Shown: piece by piece, positions 51,157 through 59,635 of the stretch | Layout of the letters: each line of letters begins with the position of its first letter | Numbering within the stretch: the first letter of the stretch is position 1 | NCBI RefSeq assembly: GCF_000725485.1 | Contig: NZ_JOAG01000015.1 | Span: 186,001 to 250,000, forward strand | Reading direction: 5' to 3' | DNA length: 64,000 bases | From: Nonomuraea candida | Lineage (GTDB): Bacteria; Actinomycetota; Actinomycetes; Streptosporangiales; Streptosporangiaceae | Made by a program: the position numbers and the translations under genes | The notes under the pieces: generated by a model | The model's input: the letters and a program-made list of their open reading frames with translations, nothing else | The model's database searches: none | Told to the model about the DNA's origin: nothing

Positions 51157-52599
51157 ATGAGCGAGCGGACCGGCTTCGGGGCGGGGCGCCCCATCGTGCT
51201 GCGCGGCGGCACCGTCCTGCCGATGGAGGGCCGCCGGGTGCTGCCCGGCGCCGACGTCCTCGTCACCGGCGACCGGATCGCGGCCGTCGGCCCCGCGCTG
51301 GACGTCCCCGAGGGCACCGCCGAGATCGACGCCTCCGGCGGCATCGTCATGCCCGGCATGATCGACACCCACCGCCACATGTGGCAGACCGCGCTGCGCG
51401 GCTACGGCGCGGACTGGACGCTGACCCAGTACTTCGTCTGGTTCTACCTGGAACACGGCAAGCTGTTCCGGCCCGAGGACGTGCACGCGGGCAACACGCT
51501 GGCCGCCATCGAGGCCCTCGACGCCGGCGTCACCACCGTCGTCGACTGGTCGCACGGCCTGCGCACCCCCGACCACGCCGACGCCGCCGCCGACGCGCTG
51601 CAGGGGGTGCCCGGCCGGTACGTGCTCGCGTACGGCAACCTCCACCGGCCGCCCGCCGAGTGGACGGCCGCGCCCGAGTTCCGCGACTTCGTGCGCCGCC
51701 GCGTCACCGGCGACGACCTGCTCGGCTTCCAGATCGCCTTCGACGTGCTGGGCGATCCCTCCTTCCCCGAGCGGCCCGCCTTCGAGGTCGCCCGCGACCT
51801 CGGCGTGAGCGTCACCACGCACGCCGGCGTGTGGGGCGCCACCGGCGACGACGGCCTGCGGCTCATGCACGAGCACGGCTTCATGACCCCCGGCACCGTC
51901 TACGTGCACGCCGCCTCCCTGTCGGCCGACTCCTACCACCGCATCGCGGCCACCGGCGGCTCGGTCTCGGTCTCGACGGAGAGCGAGCAGAGCGCCGGCC
52001 AGGGCTACCCGCCCACGTGGGCGCTGCGCGCGCACGGCATCCCGGTCTCGCTGTCGATGGACACCAGCGTCTGGTGGAGCGGCGACCTGTTCTCGGCCAT
52101 GCGCGCCACGCTCGGCGCCGACCGCTCGCGCGAGCACCTGGAGGCGCACGCCAGGGGCGAGACGGTCACGCACTGCGCGCTCCGCGCCGACCAGGTCGTG
52201 GACTGGGCCACCCGGGGCGGGGCCGCCGCCATCGGCCGCGACGACCTGGGCGTGGTCGCGCCCGGGAAGAAGGCCGACCTCGTGCTCATCAAGAACGACG
52301 CCTCGCCGGTGTCGTTCCCGCTGCTGAACCCGTTCGGGCACGTCGCCTTCCAGGCGCAACGCGGCGACGTGCACACCGTGCTGGTCGACGGGCGGGTGGT
52401 CAAGCACGGGCACCGGCTGGCCGGCATCGACCTGGACGCGGCGCGGGCCTCGGCGGAGCGGACGGTGGAGCATCTCCGGAGCGAGATGGGCGAGGAGGCG
52501 TGGGCGAAGGGCATGGACCCGGACGTGCCGGAGACGAAGATCCTCGACAACCCGTACACGTACACCGACTACCGCAGCGACGCCACCCACCGCCGCTGA
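51157..52599 (+). CDS. Amidohydrolase (cytosine deaminase/AtzA-TrzN-like superfamily)
   Basis: This 480-residue metal-dependent hydrolase has the composite N/C beta-sandwich and TIM-barrel layout. Metal-site motifs are DTHRHMWQT (HxH), TTHAGVWG, VHAASLS and the Asp in LSMDTSVWWSG; the metal-binding tail ends GVVAPGKKADLVLI. Such enzymes deaminate or dechlorinate heteroaromatic rings, or hydrolyse cyclic amides or guanidines. The ATG follows GAGGAGTTGCTGCG. It is divergent from the CoA-transferase operon with a shared control region, so it may prepare the substrate that LigAB later opens. Confidence 0.92.
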   Translation: MSERTGFGAGRPIVLRGGTVLPMEGRRVLPGADVLVTGDRIAAVGPALDVPEGTAEIDASGGIVMPGMIDTHRHMWQTALRGYGADWTLTQYFVWFYLEHGKLFRPEDVHAGNTLAAIEALDAGVTTVVDWSHGLRTPDHADAAADALQGVPGRYVLAYGNLHRPPAEWTAAPEFRDFVRRRVTGDDLLGFQIAFDVLGDPSFPERPAFEVARDLGVSVTTHAGVWGATGDDGLRLMHEHGFMTPGTVYVHAASLSADSYHRIAATGGSVSVSTESEQSAGQGYPPTWALRAHGIPVSLSMDTSVWWSGDLFSAMRATLGADRSREHLEAHARGETVTHCALRADQVVDWATRGGAAAIGRDDLGVVAPGKKADLVLIKNDASPVSFPLLNPFGHVAFQAQRGDVHTVLVDGRVVKHGHRLAGIDLDAARASAERTVEHLRSEMGEEAWAKGMDPDVPETKILDNPYTYTDYRSDATHRR

Positions 52600-52602
52600 C
52601 CA

Positions 52603-52650
52603 CCGCACCCCCGGCGCGGCGGCCGGGGAGCCGTCGCGCCGGGGGTGCGG
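52603..52650. terminator. Strong bidirectional hairpin terminator
   Basis: CCGCACCCCCGGCGCG (52603-52618) and CGCGCCGGGGGTGCGG (52635-52650) pair perfectly over 16 bp with a 16-nt loop. It sits between convergent amidohydrolase and xylanase genes. Confidence 0.85.
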
Positions 52651-52723
52651 AGTTTCCGATGGTGCCGGGGTCAGTGGCCACCCCTCGGTGCCGGGGTGCG
52701 GGTTCCGATGGGCGGCCGAAGGG

Positions 52724-53722
52724 TCAGCCCGCGCTGCAGGAGACCGTCGGCCAGGTGTGGTTGCCGTTGTGCTGGATCGTCACGCCCCAGTTGTTGCCGC
52801 TGCCGTTGGACCTGGCGCTCAGCGTCTGGGCGTTGGGGTAGCTGGCGCTGACGTTCCAGGTGGCCAGGACCTTCGCGGGCGAGGGCACGTTCATGGTGAC
52901 GGTCCAGTTGCTCGACCCGCTGACCGCGACGTTGAGGTTGTAGCGGTCGCTCCACTGCTGGCCCGCCGAGAGCGTCGCGGTGCAGCCGCCGGGGTTGCCC
53001 GGGTTGCCGGGGTTGCCGGGGTCGCCGCCCGAGGAGCCGATCGTGATGTTGGAGTTGCCGCTGCTCTGGTATCCCTCGGTGGCCATGATCATGTAGTCGT
53101 GGCTGCCCAGGCTCATGCCCGCGCGGGCCCACGCGTCGAAGTGGTTGCCCGAGGTGATGGTGCCGCCCGTCTTCTTGGACTGCCTGACGCTCCAGTACTG
53201 GTTGAACGTCCGCGTGCCCTCGATGGACGGCGCGTTGTAGCGCGTGGTCTGGTAGATGTCGTACGTGCCGCCGTCGCTGGTCACCGTGCCCTTGTAGGTG
53301 CCGGTGGGCCGGTAGGTGCCCCAGTTGTCGACGATGTAGTACTCCACCAGCGGGTTCCTCGTCCACCCGTAGAGCGTCAGATACGCGTTCCCGGACGGGT
53401 TGAAGCTGCCGGAGTAGCTCACGGTCCGGCGTCCGCCGGTGCTCCAGCCCTTGCCGGCGACGAAGTTGCCGGTGTTGCGCCAGGAGGTGCTGTAGTTGCC
53501 GCCGGACCCCAGCTCCATCGAGACCGTCCCCTGACTGTCGGTCCAGAAGGAGTAGAAGTAGCCGTTGTTGGTACCGGTCTGGTTGGTGGTGATGGCGGCG
53601 TGCGCGATGCCGGGCAGCGCGATGGCCAGGAGCAGCGCCGCGACCACGGCGCAGGCCCGGCCGAGCAGCGGCCCGGGACGGCCGCGTCCGCGGCCTGTCC
53701 GGTGAATGAGGGCGCCGTTCAT
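52724..53722 (-). CDS. Secreted GH11 endo-beta-1,4-xylanase with CBM2
   Basis: The ATG at 53722 follows GAGGAGG; 332 residues. A long signal peptide (to about 42, ending AHA) precedes a GH11 beta-jelly roll ([20 protein letters not shown]). Nucleophile Glu is in [19 protein letters not shown] and acid/base Glu in [11 protein letters not shown] (D/N)PGNPGNPGG linker leads to a C-terminal CBM2 ([20 protein letters not shown] to the final Cys) with surface Trp residues. It cuts internal xylan bonds at the cell exterior. Upstream CGAAA-type motifs match those of the CE15 esterase gene. Confidence 0.96.
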   Translation of the reverse strand: MNGALIHRTGRGRGRPGPLLGRACAVVAALLLAIALPGIAHAAITTNQTGTNNGYFYSFWTDSQGTVSMELGSGGNYSTSWRNTGNFVAGKGWSTGGRRTVSYSGSFNPSGNAYLTLYGWTRNPLVEYYIVDNWGTYRPTGTYKGTVTSDGGTYDIYQTTRYNAPSIEGTRTFNQYWSVRQSKKTGGTITSGNHFDAWARAGMSLGSHDYMIMATEGYQSSGNSNITIGSSGGDPGNPGNPGNPGGCTATLSAGQQWSDRYNLNVAVSGSSNWTVTMNVPSPAKVLATWNVSASYPNAQTLSARSNGSGNNWGVTIQHNGNHTWPTVSCSAG

Positions 53723-53814
53723 GTGCGTGTTTCCTCCTCGTGACGTCCGGGGGGCAAGCGGCACCCGGGGCGGATGTCGCGGCGGGTGGCTCGGATCAGC
53801 GATGGTGAGGACAA

Positions 53815-53986
53815 CGAAACTATCGGTACGGTGGCGAAAGTATCGGCCGCGTTCCGCGGAGTTGTCAACGCCTCCCGCCAGCTTGTGAAGACCCCAGCAA
53901 AGCCTCCGGCCACCCTGCCACCGTCACCAGGGGTTCATCGCGGGCAGACGCTCGTGAAAATTTCAGATGGCATCCGAAATATTGCG
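53815..53986. promoter_or_regulatory. CGAAA-type operator cluster upstream of the GH11 xylanase gene
   Basis: CGAAACTATCGG (53815-53826) and CGAAAGTATCGG (53835-53846) lie 20 bp apart, two helical turns, about 93-125 bp before the start. Further sites are TGAAAATTTCA (53955-53965) and CGAAATATTGCG (near 53975-53986). The first is identical to 28419-28430 upstream of the CE15 gene. Confidence 0.7.
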
Positions 53987-53997
53987 ATCGAGGGGCG

Positions 53998-54876
53998 TCA
54001 CGGTGCGGACCGGCGCGCCGGCGTGCCGAGGAAGTCGCGCAGGTGGGCCAGCAGGGCGTCCGGCCGCTCCTCGGGGATGAAGTGGCCGCACTCGGGGATC
54101 TCGGCCCCCCGCACGTCGTCGGCGTACGCGCGCCAGATCTCCAGCGTCGGCAGCCGCGCGGGCAGCCCGGCCGATCCCCACAGGGCCAGCACCGGCATCG
54201 TCAGCCGCCGCCCCGCCGCGGCGTCCTCCTCGTCGAGCGCGAGGTCCTGCTCCTGCGCGCGGTAGTCGTCGAACCCGGCCCGCAGCGCGCCCGGCCGCGA
54301 GAAGGCCCGCACGTACGCGTCCACCGCCTCGGGCGGCAGCCCGTGCCGGTTGTACGTCCACCGCTCGAAGAAGTACTCCAGGTAACCGCGCACGTCGTGC
54401 CCCACCAGCCGCTCGGGCAGGTCCGGCTGCAGGTGGAACAGCCAGTGCCAGTAGCCGGGGGCGAGCGACGCGTCCAGCCGGCGGAACATCTCGCGGGTGG
54501 GGATCACGTCGAGCACAACGAGCCGTTCGACCTGGCCGGGACGGTCGAGCGCCCAGCGGTGGGCGACCCGCGCGCCGCGGTCGTGGCCCACGACGGCGGC
54601 CCGTTCGAAGCCGAGGGCGCTCACCAGCTCGGCCACGTCGGCCGCCATCCGCCGCTTGTCGTAGCCGGTCGCGGGCTTGTCGCTGAGGCCGTAGCCGCGC
54701 AGGTCGGGGGCGATCACGGTGTGGGTCTCGGCCAGGGCGCCGAGCACCGGCCGCCAGCACAGGGAGGTCTGCGGCCAGCCGTGCAGCAGCACCACGGCCG
54801 GACCGGCGCCGGCCCGCGTGTAGTGCAGGCGGATCCCGCCCACGGTGGCCACCCCGGTGGTCGTCGTCACGTCCAT
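53998..54876 (-). CDS. Alpha/beta hydrolase (haloacetate dehalogenase/epoxide hydrolase-like)
   Basis: The ATG at 54876 follows GAGAGGG; 292 residues. HGWPQTSLCW near residue 36, Asp nucleophile in AAVVGHDRGARVAHRWALDR, and catalytic His in PECGHFIPEERP are present. HGWP with GHDRGA is characteristic of fluoroacetate/haloacetate dehalogenases and soluble epoxide hydrolases. The substrate is unknown. It is divergent from a CGNR regulator, and an inverted repeat lies between the two starts, so regulation by that protein is likely. Confidence 0.9.
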   Translation of the reverse strand: MDVTTTTGVATVGGIRLHYTRAGAGPAVVLLHGWPQTSLCWRPVLGALAETHTVIAPDLRGYGLSDKPATGYDKRRMAADVAELVSALGFERAAVVGHDRGARVAHRWALDRPGQVERLVVLDVIPTREMFRRLDASLAPGYWHWLFHLQPDLPERLVGHDVRGYLEYFFERWTYNRHGLPPEAVDAYVRAFSRPGALRAGFDDYRAQEQDLALDEEDAAAGRRLTMPVLALWGSAGLPARLPTLEIWRAYADDVRGAEIPECGHFIPEERPDALLAHLRDFLGTPARRSAP

Positions 54877-54895
54877 TGCGCACCCTCTCGCATTA

Positions 54896-54916
54896 CTAAC
54901 CATCTGATGGGGTTAG
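54896..54916. promoter_or_regulatory. Inverted-repeat operator between hydrolase and CGNR genes
   Basis: CTAACC (54896-54901) and GGTTAG (54911-54916) form a perfect inverted repeat around a 9-nt spacer, 20 bp upstream of the hydrolase start and 41 bp upstream of the CGNR start. It is a likely binding site for the CGNR protein. Confidence 0.6.
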
Positions 54917-54956
54917 CGACGGTAGCATGGGGGCGGGACGGCCCGACAATGGAGAC

Positions 54957-55640
54957 ATGGCAGAGACCGACGAGTGGATCCGCGACGGCGGCCGGGTGTG
55001 CCTCGACTTCCTCAACACCCTGCGCGACCGGTGGGACGTGCCACGGGAGACGCTCGCGGAGCCGGGAGACCTGCTGCGGTGGCTGCGCGGCGCCGGCCTG
55101 CTCGCTCCGGACGCGCCCGGCACCGCGCTTCCCCCTGATCCCGGCACCGCGCCCCACCCCGGGCCCGACTCCGCGCCCCACCCCGGGCCCGACTCCGGGC
55201 CCGACTCCGGGCCCGACTCCGGGCCCGACGCGCTGTTGCGGTCGGCGCGGCTGCTGCGGGAGGCGATCGACCGGGCGGTGCTGGGCGCCGCCGCCGGCCG
55301 CCTGCCCGGCCGCGCGGACGTGGAGCTGATCAACGAGGCCGTGGCGGCGGCGCCGCGTCCCGTCCTCCGGCTGGTGATCGTCGACGGCCGGCTGGCGGCG
55401 GGCACGGCGGACGGCGTCGCGGCCGACGTGGCGGGCGCGCTCGGGCTGGTCGCCCGCGACGCGGCCGAGCTGCTGCTGTCACCCGAGGTGAGACGCGTGC
55501 GCGTGTGCGGCTCCGAGCGCTGCGCCCTGCGGTTCGTGGACCGGTCGCAGGCGGGCAACCGCCGCTGGTGCTCGATGACCCGCTGCGGCAACCGCACCAA
55601 GGTCAGACGCCACCAGCTCCGCGCCAGACCCACCGCCTGA
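54957..55640 (+). CDS. CGNR zinc-finger regulator (ABATE domain)
   Basis: This 227-residue protein has the N-terminal ABATE domain opening GGRVCLDFLNTLRDRWDVPR and the C-terminal CGNR zinc finger VCGSERCALRFVDRSQAGNR, then WCSMTRCGNRTKVRRH, with four Zn-ligand cysteines and the CGNR box. The family is regarded as DNA-binding stress or ligand-responsive regulators. A Pro-Asp-Ser-Gly repeat (GPDSGPDSG, 12-bp units near 55187-55228) lies in the ABATE domain. The ATG at 54957 is chosen because homology starts nearby; GTG/ATG starts up to 54927 are possible. Confidence 0.88.
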   Translation: MAETDEWIRDGGRVCLDFLNTLRDRWDVPRETLAEPGDLLRWLRGAGLLAPDAPGTALPPDPGTAPHPGPDSAPHPGPDSGPDSGPDSGPDALLRSARLLREAIDRAVLGAAAGRLPGRADVELINEAVAAAPRPVLRLVIVDGRLAAGTADGVAADVAGALGLVARDAAELLLSPEVRRVRVCGSERCALRFVDRSQAGNRRWCSMTRCGNRTKVRRHQLRARPTA

Positions 55641-55764
55641 CCCGCCCGCCCACGCCCGGACCGCGGCCCCCGCGCCGGCCGCCGGCAGCCGCGCTCCTGC
55701 ACGGCAGGTCCCCGGCCTCCTCCGGGGTCACCGGCCGGCGCGTTCCCGCGCGACCGGTCCCCGG

Positions 55765-56463
55765 TCAGCGCTGCGGGTGGGCGGGCAGGAGCGGGGCGAG
55801 GACGAAGCGGGTGGTGGCCCACACCAGGTAGAGCAGGGGCGCGCCGAGGAGCAGGACGCCGAGCACCGGCCTGGCCAGGACGACGGTGACGGCCAGGCCG
55901 AGCGCGGCGACGTTCAGCGCGGCCAGGTACCAGCGCCGGGCCACGAGGTAGAGGCAGGCGCGCAGCCGTACCGGCTCGCCCTCCGCCAGGAGGGTCAGCA
56001 GGGCGACGGTCACGGCGATCACCAGCCCGGCCGCCGTGGCGAAGAACGGGACGAGCGCCGGCCCCCAGCCGGTGCGCCAGACGGCCGCGGTGTCGATCGC
56101 CAGCACCGCGACGGCCGCGGCGCCGCCCGCCCACACCAGCGCCGCGCGCCCGCCGCCGCGCCGGTAGCCGGTCAGGAACGGGCGCAGCACCACCGCCGCG
56201 CCCGGCTCCCCCAGCGCCGCGAAGCACGCGAACGCGCCCGTCAGCGCCGGCGCGCACAGCGGCGACAGCGCCAGGAAGAACGGCCACGACGCCCACGGGT
56301 CCCGCAGGATCGCCAGCGCCGCCAGCAGCGGCGCGCAGGCGGCGGCGAGCAGCACGTTCGTCATGAGGCCGACGTAGACGGTGCCGAAGATCCGCTCGTA
56401 CGTGGTCTGCGCGGCCGGCCGCAACCACCGGCGTACCCCGCCGGCCTGGCCCGGCGCGCTCAT
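55765..56463 (-). CDS. DUF624 (YesL-like) membrane protein
   Basis: This 232-residue protein with about five membrane segments starts AAQTTYERIFGTVYVGLMTN, the YesL/DUF624 signature region. YesL-like proteins sit in ABC operons for pectin, rhamnogalacturonan or other complex sugars and may assist transporter assembly. Its ATG overlaps the stop of the second permease (ATGA at 56460-56463), making it the last gene of the sugar uptake operon. Confidence 0.85.
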   Translation of the reverse strand: MSAPGQAGGVRRWLRPAAQTTYERIFGTVYVGLMTNVLLAAACAPLLAALAILRDPWASWPFFLALSPLCAPALTGAFACFAALGEPGAAVVLRPFLTGYRRGGGRAALVWAGGAAAVAVLAIDTAAVWRTGWGPALVPFFATAAGLVIAVTVALLTLLAEGEPVRLRACLYLVARRWYLAALNVAALGLAVTVVLARPVLGVLLLGAPLLYLVWATTRFVLAPLLPAHPQR

Positions 56464-57356
56464 CCTTTGAGCCCGCTGGTGGCGATGCCACGGATGAAGT
56501 ACCGCTGCCCGAGCAGGAAGATGACCACGATGGGCAGCACCGACAACACCGCGCCCGCCATGATCATGGCGTACTCCGCCTCGTACTGGCCGACGAACGA
56601 GCGCAGGCCCAGCTGCACGGTCCACAACTCGTTGCTGGTCAGGTAGATGAACGGCCCCATGTAGTCGTTCCAGGTGTTGACGAAGGTGAGCAGGGCCAGG
56701 CTGGCCAGCGCGGGCTTCGACAGCGGCAGCATGATGCGCCAGTAGATGCCGTACTCGCTCAGGCCGTCGATCCGCGCGGCCTCGCACAGGTCGTCGGGGA
56801 TCGACATGTAGTACTGGCGCATGAGGAAGACGCCGAACGCGCCGAACGCCTGCAGCAGGATGATCGACCAGTACGTGTTCGTCAGCTCGGCCCGCTGCAT
56901 CATGATGTACTGCGGCACCATGTACGCCTGCCACGGCACGGCGATGGTGGCGATGTAGGCGACGAACAACCCGTCCCGGCCGGGGAAGCGCACCTTGGAG
57001 AAGCCGTAGGCGGCGAAGCTGCCGCTGAGCACCTGCAGCAGGGTGATCGCCACGGCCAGGAACGCCGAGTTGCCCAGGTAGGTCAGCAGCGGGATGCGCT
57101 CCCAGATGTCGACGAAGTTCGACCAGCGCAGCTCGTCCGGGATCCACTGGATCGGGATGGTCAGCACCTCGTTGTCGCGCTTGAGCGACGAGGACACCAT
57201 CCAGCCGAACGGCACCAGCACCAGCGCCGTGACCACAGTGAGCGCCGCGTACGCCGCCGCCCCGCGGACGATCCCGCGCCCCCGCCGGCCCCGCCCGCCC
57301 GGCTCCGGCCCGGGACGCCGCCCGGCCACGGGGGGAGCGTCGTGCAGCGTCGTCAT
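56460..57356 (-). CDS. Sugar ABC transporter permease (MalG family)
   Basis: This 298-residue protein has six membrane segments and the EAA loop CEAARIDGLSEYGIYWRIML, which docks onto the shared MsiK-type ATPase. No ATPase gene is in the operon, as is usual for actinobacterial CUT1 transporters that use a common ATPase encoded elsewhere. It starts one base into the stop of the first permease (TGATG). Confidence 0.95.
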   Translation of the reverse strand: MTTLHDAPPVAGRRPGPEPGGRGRRGRGIVRGAAAYAALTVVTALVLVPFGWMVSSSLKRDNEVLTIPIQWIPDELRWSNFVDIWERIPLLTYLGNSAFLAVAITLLQVLSGSFAAYGFSKVRFPGRDGLFVAYIATIAVPWQAYMVPQYIMMQRAELTNTYWSIILLQAFGAFGVFLMRQYYMSIPDDLCEAARIDGLSEYGIYWRIMLPLSKPALASLALLTFVNTWNDYMGPFIYLTSNELWTVQLGLRSFVGQYEAEYAMIMAGAVLSVLPIVVIFLLGQRYFIRGIATSGLKG

Positions 57357-58282
57357 CAGCCGTTCCTCCGTTCGTTGAGCCGGAACTGGATCAGGGTGGC
57401 GGTGAGCACGATGAGGAAGAGCACCAGGGCGATCGCCGAGGAGTAGCCGAACCGGCCCTCCCTGATCCCCTGCTCGTAGACGAGCTGCGCCAGCACCTTC
57501 GTGCTGCGGCCGGGACCGCCCTCGGTCATGACCACGATGAGGTCGAGCACCTTGAAGCTCTGGATCGTCAGCATGACCAGCACGAAGAACGTGGTCGGCC
57601 GCAGGCTCGGCAGCGTGATGCTCCAGAAGCGCTGCCAGGCGCCGGCGCCGTCCACCGTGGCGGCCTCGTAGTACTCCTTGGGGATGGTCTGCAGGCCGGC
57701 CAGGTAGAGCACCATGTAGTAGCCCATGTCCCGCCACACGCTGGTGACGATCACCGCCGGCATCGCCCAGTCCGTGCTGGCCACCCAGCGGGGCGGGGCG
57801 TCGACGCCCAGCGCCCCGAGCACCTGGTTGACCGGCCCGGCCGTGGGGTTGAACAGCATGTTCCACACGATCGCCACGGCGACCAGCGAGGTGACGTACG
57901 GGAAGAACGCCGCGGTGCGGAAGAAGGCCATGCCGCGCAGCTTGCGGTCGAGCACGAGCGCCAGGCCGAGAGCGGCGACCAGCGTGAGCGGGATGTGGCC
58001 GGCCGCGTAGTAGAGGGTGTTGCCCAGCGCGACGTGGAAGTTCTCGTCGCCGAGCATGCGCTGGAAGTTCTTCAGCCCCACCCACTCGGGCGTGCTGTAG
58101 GAGTCCCAGTCCAGGAACGCCAGGGCGAAGGCCGCCAGCATCGGGATGAGGGTGAACAGCGCGAACCCGAGGAAGTTCGGGAGGATGAAGCTCCATCCGA
58201 CGAGGATGTCGCGCCACGCGCGCGTGCGCCGGGGCGGCGCCTTCGGCGCGGGCCGCGCCGGTTGCGTCATCACATCGGCCAT
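57356..58282 (-). CDS. Sugar ABC transporter permease (MalF/UgpA family)
   Basis: This 308-residue protein has six membrane segments (ILPNFLGFALFTLIPMLAAF first) and EAA loop YYEAATVDGAGAWQRFWSIT. It follows the binding-protein gene by 40 bp and is coupled to the second permease. AAAGGACGGTC precedes the ATG. Together with the lipoprotein it forms a CUT1-type importer for an oligosaccharide. Confidence 0.95.
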   Translation of the reverse strand: MADVMTQPARPAPKAPPRRTRAWRDILVGWSFILPNFLGFALFTLIPMLAAFALAFLDWDSYSTPEWVGLKNFQRMLGDENFHVALGNTLYYAAGHIPLTLVAALGLALVLDRKLRGMAFFRTAAFFPYVTSLVAVAIVWNMLFNPTAGPVNQVLGALGVDAPPRWVASTDWAMPAVIVTSVWRDMGYYMVLYLAGLQTIPKEYYEAATVDGAGAWQRFWSITLPSLRPTTFFVLVMLTIQSFKVLDLIVVMTEGGPGRSTKVLAQLVYEQGIREGRFGYSSAIALVLFLIVLTATLIQFRLNERRNG

Positions 58283-58322
58283 GACCGTCCTTTGTGCCGT
58301 CTGAGAAGTCGTGCGCGGGGGC

Positions 58323-59597
58323 CTAGTCGAGCGCCTCGTTCTTGACGCGCTCGTTCATGGAGGCGATGCCGTCGGCCGCGGACTTCTCGCCGACCATGAC
58401 CAGCTCGTGCTCCTCGTTGAGGATCGTGTCGATGTCGGAGGCCTTCTCGCTGACCGGCATCTCCAGCACGACCTTGTCCGGCTCGAACGCCTTCTTCGAC
58501 AGCTCGTCGGAGGGCATGCCCTCGGCGGCGAAGTACGCCTTGGTGATCTCGGGCGTCTGCAGCGCCGGCACCACGCCGACCTTGGTGATCGCCTCGGCGC
58601 CGGCCTGGCTCGCGGCGAACTGCACGAACTTCCTGGCCGCGTCGGCGTGCTCGGCCTTGGCGTTGACGGCGAAGGCGGTGGGCGAGCCGAACGTCGTCAC
58701 CTCGGTGCCGCCGGGGCGCTGCGGCATCGGGGCCAGGCCCCACTCGACGTCGGTGGCGCCCTTCTTCCTGGCCTCCAGGATGCCGGAGATGTACCAGGTG
58801 CCCATGGGCATCATGGCGGCCGCGCCGGTCTCGAACTGGGTGCGGTAGTCCGACTTCTGGGCCTTGGCGGTGCCGAAATCGAGCACGGCGCCGGACTTCT
58901 GCAGGCCGAGCGCGAGCGCGTACTGGTCGTTGAAGAAGGAGTAGTCGCCGCCGAGCTGGTCGCCGCCGCTCTGCGCGGCGGCGACGGCCTGCACGACCGA
59001 GCGCCAGGTGTGGTGGTAGGCGCCGTAGACCTTCTTGCCGCCCTCCTCGCGGGTGAGCTGCTGGGCGAGCTTGGCGTACTCGTCCCAGGTGAGCTTGTCG
59101 GGCATGGTGACGCCGGCCGCCTCGAATGCCTTCTTGTTGTAGTAGAGCAGCCAGAAGTCCTGCCGGTACGGCATCGCGAAATACTTGCCCTGCACGTCGA
59201 AGGCGTCCAGGCCGGCCAGCTTGGAGGTGTCGGTGGACTTGACCGCGTCGGTGATGTCGAGGAGCTGCCCGCGGCTGGAGTAGCGCGAGTAGTCGATGAC
59301 GTTCTTCATGGTGATCACGTCGGTCGTGTCGCCGCCGGCCAGCATCGTGGTGACCTTCTCGGGATAGTCGTCCGCGAGGATGTCCACCGGCTGGATCTTG
59401 ATGGTCGGGTTGGCCTGCTGGAAGGCCTCGAACAGGGCGGTGAACTCCGGGGTCTTGGCCAGGTTCCACACCGAGACCCGCAGCGTGACGTTCCCGTCGC
59501 CGCCGCCGGCCGGCTCGTCCGAGCCGCCGCAGGCGGTCACGGCGAGGGCGAGGGCGGCCACGGCCGCCAGACGGCGTGAGGTGTTCAAAGCGATCAT
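58323..59597 (-). CDS. Extracellular sugar-binding lipoprotein (CUT1 family)
   Basis: This 424-residue protein has a type II signal with lipobox Cys in ALAVTACGGSDEPAGGG (Cys near residue 23). The bilobal binding protein (TLRVSVWNLAKTPEFTALFE onward) has DVITMKNVIDYSRYSSRGQL near the hinge. Ligand unknown; Trp and Tyr in the cleft region (GAYHHTWRSV) suggest an oligosaccharide. AAAGGAACC precedes the ATG. It lies 39 bp after the 2-hydroxyacid dehydrogenase on the same strand. Confidence 0.94.
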   Translation of the reverse strand: MIALNTSRRLAAVAALALAVTACGGSDEPAGGGDGNVTLRVSVWNLAKTPEFTALFEAFQQANPTIKIQPVDILADDYPEKVTTMLAGGDTTDVITMKNVIDYSRYSSRGQLLDITDAVKSTDTSKLAGLDAFDVQGKYFAMPYRQDFWLLYYNKKAFEAAGVTMPDKLTWDEYAKLAQQLTREEGGKKVYGAYHHTWRSVVQAVAAAQSGGDQLGGDYSFFNDQYALALGLQKSGAVLDFGTAKAQKSDYRTQFETGAAAMMPMGTWYISGILEARKKGATDVEWGLAPMPQRPGGTEVTTFGSPTAFAVNAKAEHADAARKFVQFAASQAGAEAITKVGVVPALQTPEITKAYFAAEGMPSDELSKKAFEPDKVVLEMPVSEKASDIDTILNEEHELVMVGEKSAADGIASMNERVKNEALD

Positions 59598-59635
59598 TGA
59601 TCCGGTTCCTTTCCGGTTGAGCCGGTATCCGGCGC

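Noticed and set aside
51141..52841. Alternative plus-strand frame overlapping the amidohydrolase
   Set aside because: Arg/Ala/Gly-rich shadow; the 51157-52599 frame has complete amidohydrolase metal motifs.
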